Positions 18,556-25,724 of a stretch of 64,000 nt of DNA are shown here, piece by piece; positions within the stretch are counted from its first letter, which is position 1, and the number at the start of each line of letters is the position of its first letter. The notes below the pieces were generated by a model. The model saw only the letters and a list, made by a program, of their open reading frames with translations. It did no database searches and had not been told where the DNA came from. The stretch is from Pedobacter helvus (lineage in GTDB: Bacteria > Bacteroidota > Bacteroidia > Sphingobacteriales > Sphingobacteriaceae). Location of the stretch: assembly GCF_005925325.1 (NCBI RefSeq), contig NZ_SRMP01000002.1, forward strand, positions 772,541 through 836,540. Direction: 5' to 3'. The position numbers and the translations under genes were made by a program.

Positions 18556-18990
18556 TGCATCCTCCTTTCCTATTTCGTCATCCTATGCATCTTGTCATCC
18601 TGAGCCTGTCGAAGGATCTATAAGCGATAATTACCCTCTCCTTTTTAAGGAGTACCTGTCCCGACACTTCGGGAGGGTCAGGGAGAGGTTTAACATCTAT
18701 AGCCCTGGGTTAAAACCGCAGGGCTATGAAATAACCCACCATCCGCTCAGCGCTCATCATCCTTTCCTATTGCCGTCATCCCGGACTTGTGCCGAACTTG
18801 CTTCGGTATAGTTCAGGATCTTAAAGCGGTAGTATTTACATTCTGTCTATATTCCTCCGATGTTATCTGAGCAAGCTCTCTCATTTTCAAAGCCAGTAGC
18901 GAATTCAATCGGTAGAGCTCCTATTCGTATTTATCGTCCCGACACTTCGGGAGGGTTAGCGAGAGGTTCTCTTCCAAAAGTCACCCTGGG
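18556..18990. repeat. Mosaic of intergenic palindromic repeat modules
   Basis: The 18485-19058 gap contains: TCATCCTGAGCC..GGATCT (about 18590-18620), a CTCTCC/GGAGAG pair interrupted by CCCGACACTTCGGGAGGG (about 18632-18690), the GGGTTAAAACC hairpin (about 18701-18726), another GTCATCC...TTAAAGCGGTAGTATTTA module (about 18775-18840), and a CACCCTGGGCACAACTACAG stretch (about 18982) that also occurs near 29310. No gene is supported; a 90-codon open frame here is only repeat sequence. Confidence 0.75.
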
Positions 18991-19022
18991 CACAACTACA
19001 GAATTTCTTCAGAATTGCTATA

Positions 19023-19030
19023 TAGGTTTG
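19023..19030 (+). promoter_or_regulatory. -7 box upstream of the redox operon
   Basis: TAggTTTG matches the Bacteroidetes -7 element 28 bases before the start of the cytochrome b gene. No TTTG at the ideal upstream spacing is visible, so this is a partial match. Confidence 0.45.
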
Positions 19031-19058
19031 TTTTAACGAAATAATTGCTTATCATAAT

Positions 19059-19688
19059 ATGAACAAACCAACTCAGAAAAACTCAACTCACCTTAGGGTT
19101 TGGCATTGGATCAATGTTGTTGTTATCAGTGTTTCTGTAATTACGGTCTGCTTAAATAGCACCTTGTTAGATAAAAAAGACAATGTTAAATTCATTTCGG
19201 AGCAGCTAAATTCTGCAAGCATACCGCTAACTACCCAGCAAGCAACATTAGTGGCTCGTAGTTTAGAAGAAAAAGTATGGGATTGGCACGTTTATGCCGG
19301 TTACTTCTTAGCTGCTTTATTAATTTATCGTGTAGTTGGTGAAACCTTGTCGAACAGAGATCATCAATTAGCTAACAAGATTAAAAATGCACTCTTGCAC
19401 TATCGTCAGCAACAAAATCTACCATACGCAAAAGAGTTGTTAGTAAAGGTGAGCTATTTAGCATTTTACGCATTGCTATCCTTTATGGCCATTAGCGGTT
19501 TGAGCATTAAATTTCATATACAGCTTGGTATATCGGATAATTTGGTTCATAGCATCAAAGAAGTGCATGAATTGGTAATGTATCCCATTTTGATCTTCAT
19601 TGTTGTCCATATCATAGGTGTTGTCATTGCCGAAAAGAAAAACAGACCAGGTTTGGTATCTGATATGATTAATGGCGGTAAAGTCTAA
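19059..19688 (+). CDS. Cytochrome b561-like di-haem membrane protein
   Basis: A 209-residue inner-membrane protein with four helices (about 20-38, 75-95, 130-152, 172-195). Histidines placed as haem ligands occur in RVWHWIN (about 16-18), VWDWHVYAG (about 76), VHELVMYPI (about 170) and VVHIIGVVIAE (about 183). This fits the Ni-hydrogenase/thiosulfate reductase type cytochrome b subunit family, which passes electrons between quinol and periplasmic redox proteins. It is first in the operon with a thioredoxin-fold protein, ApbE, DUF4266 and DUF3570, so it may feed electrons to a flavinylated or thiol partner outside the membrane; that link is inference. Confidence 0.85.
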   Translation: MNKPTQKNSTHLRVWHWINVVVISVSVITVCLNSTLLDKKDNVKFISEQLNSASIPLTTQQATLVARSLEEKVWDWHVYAGYFLAALLIYRVVGETLSNRDHQLANKIKNALLHYRQQQNLPYAKELLVKVSYLAFYALLSFMAISGLSIKFHIQLGISDNLVHSIKEVHELVMYPILIFIVVHIIGVVIAEKKNRPGLVSDMINGGKV

Positions 19689-19736
19689 AATTATGCTACT
19701 ATACTTAAAACTCACAAAAACTCAAATCCACAACTT

Positions 19737-20177
19737 ATGAAAACCATTCTGTTGTTCATCGTTTTCAGCCTAGGTTTAGTAACGAACTCTTGGGAGCCTA
19801 ATTTTCAGAATGCAAAGCAAGTCGCTAAAGCAAAAAATCAACTTATCCTGCTCAATTTTTCCGGTTCCGATTGGTGCATACCTTGCATACGCATGCATAA
19901 AGAGATATTTGCGGATGCTGGATTTTTAAAAATGGCTGAGCAAAATTTAGTGCTCTTTAATGCAGATTTTCCTCGTAATAAGAAAAATCAGTTGCCAGCA
20001 GATAAAAAAAAACAAAATGAAGCTTTAGCAGAGCTTTATAATCCTAAAGGAAGGTTTCCGTACACCGTGCTGCTAAGTGCCGAAGGCAAGTTGATTAGAG
20101 CTTGGGAAGGATTGCCTGATGAAAATGCTGCGCAATTTACCGCTACAATTAAACAAATTTGCGATGCTAGCCATTAG
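19737..20177 (+). CDS. Periplasmic thioredoxin-fold protein
   Basis: A 146-residue protein with a short hydrophobic N-terminus (MKTILLFIVFSLGLV) consistent with export. Redox motif SDWCIPCIRM (CxxC about residues 46-49), preceded by LILLNFSGSDW; cis-Pro segment RFPYTVLLSAEG (about 106-117). This is the thioredoxin_7/DUF255-like class that reduces or isomerises disulfides in the periplasm. It follows the cytochrome b gene by 48 bases and overlaps apbE by 14 bases, which indicates translational coupling. It may keep cysteines of the DUF4266 tail (GGGCGCN) reduced. Confidence 0.88.
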   Translation: MKTILLFIVFSLGLVTNSWEPNFQNAKQVAKAKNQLILLNFSGSDWCIPCIRMHKEIFADAGFLKMAEQNLVLFNADFPRNKKNQLPADKKKQNEALAELYNPKGRFPYTVLLSAEGKLIRAWEGLPDENAAQFTATIKQICDASH

Positions 20178-21114
20178 TTCCCAAACTTCCTTAAAGTGCA
20201 TTAAGCGTACCCAAAAATTAATGGGTAATAGCTTTGAACTAACCGTAGTTGCCGAAGATGAAGCCTGGGCAAATGCGAAATTAGATATGGCAGTAGCTGA
20301 AATCAAAAGGATCGAAAAATTGCTAACTACTTTCGACGAAGGCAGCCAAACCAATCAGATTAATCAACAAGCGGGTATAGCTGCCGTAGAGGTAGATCGA
20401 GAAGTATTTAACTTGATAGAGAGGTCTATAAGAATTTCTAGCGTAACCGATGGTGCATTCGACATTTCTTACGGTTCCATAGATGAGAGGCTTTGGAATT
20501 TTGATCAACACATGATCGCTTTGCCCAGCGCAGCGCAGGCTAAGGCGATGGTAAGGCTTATCAACTATCAAAATATCCTACTAGATCATCAAAATAGCAC
20601 GATAAAATTAAAAGAAGTGGGCATGCGTATAGGCTTTGGTGGAATAGGGAAGGGCTATGCCGCCGAGATGGCCAAAAATTTATTGCAAAAGGAAGGCGTA
20701 AAAAGTGGCATTGTAAATGCAGCGGGCGACCTTACCGTTTGGGGCAAGCAACCTAATGGCCAACCATGGACGATAGGTGTGGTTAATCCAGACTTTAAAC
20801 ATTTACCGTTTTCATACCTCAATGTTACCGATATGGCGGTAGCCACTTCAGGCAATTATGAAAAATATGTAATGATTGATGGCGTAAAATACTCACATAC
20901 CATTAACCCTAGAACTGGCCTGCCAGCAAGAGGAATCAAAAGCGTAACCATCATTAGTCCAAATGCAGAGATTGCAGATGCCATGGCTACGCCAGTGACC
21001 ATTATGGGCGTAGCGGCTGGCTTAAATCTCGTTAACCAAATCCATCATTTAGCCTGTATTATTATTGACGACCATAATCAGATTTACACCAGTAAAAACA
21101 TCAGTATCCAATGA
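20164..21114 (+). CDS. apbE: FAD:protein FMN transferase
   Basis: Covalently attaches FMN to Thr/Ser of extracytoplasmic targets using FAD. I start at the ATG at 20164 (316 residues), 14 bases inside the upstream gene; an ATG at 20119 is possible but lies deep in that gene. Motifs: KLMGNSFELTV near the start, TDGAFDISYG (about 95-104), GFGGIGKGYAAEM (about 158-170), SGIVNAAGDLTVWG (about 180-193), ATSGNYEKY and the family hallmark HTINPRTGLPARG (about 255-267). There is no convincing signal peptide at this start. Its stop overlaps the DUF4266 start (ATGA), so DUF4266 is a candidate partner. Confidence 0.92.
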   Translation: MLAISSQTSLKCIKRTQKLMGNSFELTVVAEDEAWANAKLDMAVAEIKRIEKLLTTFDEGSQTNQINQQAGIAAVEVDREVFNLIERSIRISSVTDGAFDISYGSIDERLWNFDQHMIALPSAAQAKAMVRLINYQNILLDHQNSTIKLKEVGMRIGFGGIGKGYAAEMAKNLLQKEGVKSGIVNAAGDLTVWGKQPNGQPWTIGVVNPDFKHLPFSYLNVTDMAVATSGNYEKYVMIDGVKYSHTINPRTGLPARGIKSVTIISPNAEIADAMATPVTIMGVAAGLNLVNQIHHLACIIIDDHNQIYTSKNISIQ

Positions 21115-21341
21115 ACAAAAAAACAAATTATTTCATGTTGCCTACGCTGTGGCTAGGTTTGGTAGTTTTTGTGGCTTCCTGTACTACGGTAAAAGAATAC
21201 CAAAAAAATAGATTGAACGATGCAGAAATGGCTTTGTCTAATCGAAAGGTAGAAAAAACCGAGCTCAGTTTTCAAGGCTACCGAGAAGGCGCATCGGGCG
21301 CCAATGCAGGCAAAAGCGGTGGCGGCTGCGGGTGTAATTAA
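21111..21341 (+). CDS. DUF4266 small lipoprotein
   Basis: A 76-residue lipoprotein with lipobox VASC (Cys24), then TTVKEYQKNRLNDAEMAL and the conserved block FQGYREGASGAN, ending in SGGGCGCN. This matches DUF4266 in length and in its glycine/cysteine tail. The ATG overlaps the apbE stop by 4 bases and the DUF3570 gene starts 50 bases later, so the three are one unit. The Gly-Ala-Ser-Gly-Ala-Asn segment resembles, without exactly matching, the (S/T)GA(S/T) sites modified by ApbE; and GCGC could bind metal or form a disulfide. Both are inference; the family is uncharacterised as far as I know. Confidence 0.85.
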   Translation: MNKKTNYFMLPTLWLGLVVFVASCTTVKEYQKNRLNDAEMALSNRKVEKTELSFQGYREGASGANAGKSGGGCGCN

Positions 21342-21391
21342 TAAATGGATTTCAATAGAAACACCATTGCTCAATCAAAAAACTTATACTG

Positions 21392-22588
21392 ATGAAAAAA
21401 GTATTTTTAACGGTGGCCACAGCCTTTGCGCTGTTGCATCCCGGCTTTGCCCAAACCAATTCTAAAACAGAAAGTACCGGTTATCAAAGCCGAAAGCTAA
21501 AGTTAGAAGAGATCAATCTTGTGTCTAGCTATTACAGTCAAGATGGTAACAATGCTGCGGTGACAGGAGGCGTTGGTTCGCAAAAACTTACCGATATTGC
21601 CAATGTATTTGAGGTAAAGCTAAACAGGTATACCAGCAAAGAGCGTAAGCATACTTTTGGTTTAGAAGTAGGTATAGATCATTATACATCCGCTTCTTCA
21701 GATAAAATTGATCTGCAAGCCAACTCTTCGGCGTCGCATGCTGATACCCGTATTTATCCATCTTTGAGTTGGAGTGTAGAAAATGAGAAAAAAGGTACCA
21801 CATTGGCTTTGGGCTTGTCCTCCTCTGCAGAGTACGATTACCTTTCTTTTGGCGGTAATATTGCATTTTCTGCTAAAACTAAAGACAGAAATGGCGAGTT
21901 TACGGCGAAATTCCAGACCTATTTAGATCAGGTTACCCTAATTCTGCCTATAGAATTTAGACCCAATGGTGGCGAACATGAAACTGGTGGCACCGCTGCT
22001 AGAAACACCTTCGCTGGTTCGCTGTCTTATTCGCAAATTGTTAATCAGCGCTTACAACTCATGCTATTAGCAGATGTGGTACAGCAAAATGGCTATCTGA
22101 GCCTGCCGTTTCATCGCGTTTATTTTAGTGATGGAAGTGTGCATCAGGAAAAGTTGCCTAGTAATAGGTTTAAGTTGCCATTGGGCTTTAGGGGCAATTA
22201 TTTTTTGGGCGATAACCTCATCGTAAAAACCTATTACCGATTTTATACTGATAATTGGGGCTTAACCGCCCATACTGCGGAGTTGGAATTGCCAGTCAAA
22301 ATTAATCCGTTTTTCTCTATCAGCCCCTTTTATCGCTACTATACCCAAACCGCCGCCAAATATTTTGCACCTTACCAACGGCATTCGTTGGCAGATCAGT
22401 ATTACAACAGCAATTATGATTTATCTAAGTTCAACAGTAACTTTTACGGTGCTGGTATCCGCTTTGCGCCATCCAAGGGGGTGCTGGGTTTTCAGCGGCT
22501 AAGCATGTTAGAACTGCGTTATGGCCATTACACCAAAAATATCAACATGAACTCCAACATCATTTCTCTGAATATCAAATATAAATAG
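21392..22588 (+). CDS. DUF3570 outer-membrane beta-barrel-like protein
   Basis: A 398-residue protein with signal peptide MKKVFLTVATAFALLHPGFAQ and almost all-beta sequence of alternating strands ending NSNIISLNIKYK, consistent with an outer-membrane barrel. LVSSYYSQDGNNAAVTGGVGSQKLTD near the N-terminus and YKTYYRFYTDNWGLTAHTAELELP-like strands in the middle identify DUF3570. It follows DUF4266 by 50 bases, the usual partnership of these two families with ApbE and a thioredoxin-fold protein. It may form the outer-membrane part of a redox or metal-handling system. Function unproven. Confidence 0.85.
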   Translation: MKKVFLTVATAFALLHPGFAQTNSKTESTGYQSRKLKLEEINLVSSYYSQDGNNAAVTGGVGSQKLTDIANVFEVKLNRYTSKERKHTFGLEVGIDHYTSASSDKIDLQANSSASHADTRIYPSLSWSVENEKKGTTLALGLSSSAEYDYLSFGGNIAFSAKTKDRNGEFTAKFQTYLDQVTLILPIEFRPNGGEHETGGTAARNTFAGSLSYSQIVNQRLQLMLLADVVQQNGYLSLPFHRVYFSDGSVHQEKLPSNRFKLPLGFRGNYFLGDNLIVKTYYRFYTDNWGLTAHTAELELPVKINPFFSISPFYRYYTQTAAKYFAPYQRHSLADQYYNSNYDLSKFNSNFYGAGIRFAPSKGVLGFQRLSMLELRYGHYTKNINMNSNIISLNIKYK

Positions 22589-22618
22589 CTAAATTGTTGT
22601 GCTAATAATGCTAAGTTG

Positions 22619-23296
22619 ATGAAGATTTTAGTTGTTGAGGATGAGGAGCTGCTGCGGGTAAATATTATAGATTATTTAACAGCAGAAGGTAATGTATGTG
22701 ACTTTGCCAGTTGTTTCGATGAGGCCTCAGAAAAAATAGCGCTATATGATTATGACTGTATATTGCTAGATCTTACCCTGCCAGATGGTGATGGCCTAAA
22801 ATTGTTGCAGGCACTTAAACAACAAAACAAAAGCGATGGGGTAATTATTATCACGGCCCGCAGTTCAGTAGATCAGCGCATAGAAGGATTAAGCCTTGGG
22901 GCCGATGATTACCTAATCAAGCCTTTCCACCTTTCCGAACTTAGTGCTAGGATAATGGCCGTGGTAAGGCGTAGGTCTTTTAAAGGAAATGATTTGGTTG
23001 TTTTTAACGAATTAAAGATCGATATCCAAAGTAAGACTCTTAAAGTAAATAACGAAACCGTTAACCTTACCCGCAAAGAGTTTGATCTTTTGCTGTATTT
23101 TATCGCTAATAAATCCAAAGTTGTTTCAAAATCCGCCGTAGTTACCCATATTTGGGGCGACCACGCAGATATGGCCGATAGTTTCGATTTTATTTACACG
23201 CATATCAAGAACCTGCGCAAGAAACTGATTGATGCTGGCTGTAAAGATTACTTCCATTCGGTATATGGAGTAGGTTATAAATTTGCAGACGAATGA
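22619..23296 (+). CDS. OmpR/PhoB-type response regulator
   Basis: A 225-residue DNA-binding regulator. Receiver domain (about 1-118) with DEE acid pocket (VVEDEEL), phospho-acceptor Asp in ILLDLTLPDGDG (about 52) and Lys in DYLIKPF (about 102); then the winged helix (about 130-223) with LTRKEFDLLLYF, KSAVVTHIWGD and HIKNLRKKL. I use the ATG at 22619; a TTG three bases earlier is also open. It overlaps the kinase gene by 4 bases. Its position behind the redox genes suggests that it regulates this operon. Confidence 0.93.
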   Translation: MKILVVEDEELLRVNIIDYLTAEGNVCDFASCFDEASEKIALYDYDCILLDLTLPDGDGLKLLQALKQQNKSDGVIIITARSSVDQRIEGLSLGADDYLIKPFHLSELSARIMAVVRRRSFKGNDLVVFNELKIDIQSKTLKVNNETVNLTRKEFDLLLYFIANKSKVVSKSAVVTHIWGDHADMADSFDFIYTHIKNLRKKLIDAGCKDYFHSVYGVGYKFADE

Positions 23297-24582
23297 AGCT
23301 GTTCACCGCATATAATAGGGTGCTACTTATTACAAGTGCCATAGGACTGTTAATAATTGGCTACTTGTTTTATCTTACCCTAAGTAATTACCTAAATAAA
23401 CAGCTTGATAGTTATTTGTCAGAAGAACTGCTGGAGGTAAAAGATTATACTGCTAAAAAAGAAAGCTTTCCAGCACATCAGTTATTCGAAGATTTGGTAA
23501 TCGAATATCGCCATATTTCGTCACTTGGTAAAAAAAGACATTTCGGGGACACGATTTTTTATAATGCGAAAAAGAGGTTAGAAGAAAGCGGTAGGTATTT
23601 AGAAGAAGATGTAGTATTGGCGGGGCAAAGTTATCGCATCAAGATCATAGCTTCTAAAGTGGCCCATTCAGAACAGATCACAAGCATTTTCATGGTCATC
23701 ATTCTTCCCGTATTAGGCCTACTCATCGTGTTGTTGGTGCTAAATCGGTACATGATGAAGCGTACTTGGTTACCTTTCAGGCAACTATTGCTTAATCTCA
23801 AATCTTTTAACCTTAACCAAGAACAGGGCTTTGCACAGGTGCCAACTACCATTGCAGAATTTAAGGAGCTTAACGATGCAATCGTAGATATTTCGCAAAG
23901 AATAAAATCAGATTACCGAGAAATCAAATTGTTTACAGAGAATGCTGCGCATGAGATGATGACACCCATTGCGGTCATCAATGCTAAATTAGATATGATG
24001 TTGCAATCCGAAGATTTGAGTGAAGTGCAAAGCCAGAACCTGATCGACTTGTACAAAACTACAGCCAAATTAACCAAACTTAACCAATCGCTGCTGTTAT
24101 TGGTTAAAATTGACAATAATTTACTTAGGGATCGAGAACAGCTCAACCTTAAAACAATGTTGTTAGAGAAGCAACATTATTTTCAGGAATTTACCCAACA
24201 AAAAGGTATTGAAGTAAATTTAGAGTTGCAAGATCATACTTTGTTGATGAGTAGATATTTGGCAGATATTTTATTGGATAATTTGATTGGAAATGCGATT
24301 AGGCATAACCATAAGGGCGGGCGTATCGATATCAGGCTAAACGAGGAAGCACTTTGGGTAGGCAATACTGGCCATGGCGAAGCTTTAGCGGAGACCGAAG
24401 CTTTCAAGCGTTTTTACAAGTCGCCCTCTTCGGAAGGTATGGGGCTGGGCTTGGCCATTGTGAAGCAAATTGTAGAACTGCACCAATTTGGCATTGCTTA
24501 TTCGTACCGGGCCGGTCTACATGCCTTTACAGTGTTTTTTAATAATAATAATTCTACTTCACTACTAAATGAAAATAGCTAA
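23293..24582 (+). CDS. Membrane sensor histidine kinase, partner of the preceding regulator
   Basis: A 429-residue kinase. TM1 (about 8-32), a periplasmic sensor of about 100 residues (33-130), TM2 (about 135-158), a HAMP-like linker, HisKA with ENAAHEMMTPIAVINAKLD (about 217-235) and HATPase_c with NLIGNAIRHN (N-box about 333-342) and GMGLGLAIVKQI (about 380-391). The H-box has MMTP in place of the common IRTP, still within the family range. The start overlaps the regulator gene by 4 bases. The periplasmic loop is unlike a named sensor domain to my eye. Confidence 0.92.
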   Translation: MKLFTAYNRVLLITSAIGLLIIGYLFYLTLSNYLNKQLDSYLSEELLEVKDYTAKKESFPAHQLFEDLVIEYRHISSLGKKRHFGDTIFYNAKKRLEESGRYLEEDVVLAGQSYRIKIIASKVAHSEQITSIFMVIILPVLGLLIVLLVLNRYMMKRTWLPFRQLLLNLKSFNLNQEQGFAQVPTTIAEFKELNDAIVDISQRIKSDYREIKLFTENAAHEMMTPIAVINAKLDMMLQSEDLSEVQSQNLIDLYKTTAKLTKLNQSLLLLVKIDNNLLRDREQLNLKTMLLEKQHYFQEFTQQKGIEVNLELQDHTLLMSRYLADILLDNLIGNAIRHNHKGGRIDIRLNEEALWVGNTGHGEALAETEAFKRFYKSPSSEGMGLGLAIVKQIVELHQFGIAYSYRAGLHAFTVFFNNNNSTSLLNENS

Positions 24583-24591
24583 AGCATTAAC

Positions 24592-25293
24592 ATGATTACT
24601 ATTGATAACTATCTGGATCAGCATTATATCCACAGGAGCAATTGGTTACGAGCGGCCGTTTTAGGTGCAAACGATGGCATTATTTCTATATCTAGTTTGG
24701 CCATTGGCGTGGCTGCTGCAAGTAGTACTAGAGAACCAATTGCGTTGGCCGCAGTAGCAGGATTAGTGGCAGGAGCATTGTCTATGGCTGCTGGAGAGTA
24801 TGTATCCGTAAGTTCGCAAACAGATACGGAAAAAGCAGATATAGAACGGGAAAAAACCGAACTTAAAGAAATGCCTGAGCAAGAACTACACATTTTAGCT
24901 CAGATTTATGAACGACGTGGTTTAAAAAAGGACACCGCCATGCAGGTAGCCTTAGAACTTACCAAAAGAGACGCACTGGCAGCACACGTACGTGATGAAC
25001 TTGGCATTAATGAGCTTACTCAAGCTAAACCTATACAAGCAGCAATGGCCTCAGGCGCAGCTTTTACTGTAGGCGGAGTAATGCCACTTTTGGTGGTATT
25101 TCTGGCGCCAGTAAAGCATATGGAATATTGGTTGTATGGCGCAACTTTAATTTTTTTAATGATCTTGGGCATTATGGCTGCCAAAACAGGAGGCTCTAAT
25201 ATTCCAAAAGCAATTGCACGCATCACCATTTGGGGCACCATAGCTATGGGGCTTTCTGCATTTGTAGGCTATCTATTTGGAGTCAAGATGTAG
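24592..25293 (+). CDS. VIT/CCC1-family metal transporter
   Basis: A 233-residue integral membrane protein. The N-terminal segment RAAVLGANDGIISISSLAIGVAAA and GALSMAAGEYVSVSSQTD (about 60-78) are hallmarks of VIT1/CCC1-like iron/manganese transporters; a charged metal-binding helical pair (about 80-145; DTEKADIEREKTELKEMPEQEL) separates helices 2 and 3; three more helices follow (about 150-230). The family usually moves Fe2+ or Mn2+ out of the cytosol. It begins 9 bases after the kinase gene, so it ends the redox/two-component operon and hints that the operon senses metal or redox stress. Confidence 0.9.
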   Translation: MITIDNYLDQHYIHRSNWLRAAVLGANDGIISISSLAIGVAAASSTREPIALAAVAGLVAGALSMAAGEYVSVSSQTDTEKADIEREKTELKEMPEQELHILAQIYERRGLKKDTAMQVALELTKRDALAAHVRDELGINELTQAKPIQAAMASGAAFTVGGVMPLLVVFLAPVKHMEYWLYGATLIFLMILGIMAAKTGGSNIPKAIARITIWGTIAMGLSAFVGYLFGVKM

Positions 25294-25374
25294 CGGGTGT
25301 TTTTTTGTATGGCTAGGCCAGTGGCGAACTTGCTTCGGGAGGGAGCTTAATTGTCAAAAAGGCATATTTCATTA

Positions 25375-25615
25375 ATCAGCCCTGCGTTAAAACCGCAGGG
25401 CTGTGAAATAATCCACCATTCGCTCATCGCTCATCATCCTTTCCTATCGCCGTCATCCTGATATTTAGTTAAGGATCTTAAAGCGGTAGTACTTAAACCA
25501 TGCTATCAACTGAACTGATAAACTGGATCAATCTTTTCCCTATGGTCGATGTTATCACCGTTACCATCTGGGTTTAGTAGTGTTTAGGTTGGCGATAACA
25601 ACCAAGGGGATAACA
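25375..25615. repeat. Mosaic of intergenic palindromic repeat modules
   Basis: The 25294-25724 gap holds the GGTTAAAACC-type hairpin AGCCCTGCGTTAAAACCGCAGGGCT (about 25379-25403, in two arms), the CATCC...GGATCTTAAAGCGGTAGTACTTA module (about 25448-25495) and the GTTATCACC ... GGCGATAAC module (about 25537-25610). Nothing coding is seen. Confidence 0.75.
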
Positions 25616-25673
25616 AGTAGTCTGGGATCTTAAAGTGAGATTGATGTGACTACCACATTACAAGCTGTTCAAT

Positions 25674-25706
25674 AAAAAAAGGGGCAACTACTAGCTGCCC
25701 CTTTTT
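25674..25706. terminator. Bidirectional terminator
   Basis: GGGGCA (25681-25686) pairs with TGCCCC (25696-25701), flanked by A run on the left and T run on the right, so it can stop transcription from both sides: the minus-strand T9SS gene ending at 25725 and plus-strand read-through from 25293. Confidence 0.85.
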
Positions 25707-25724
25707 CTTGATTATTTCTTAGAA

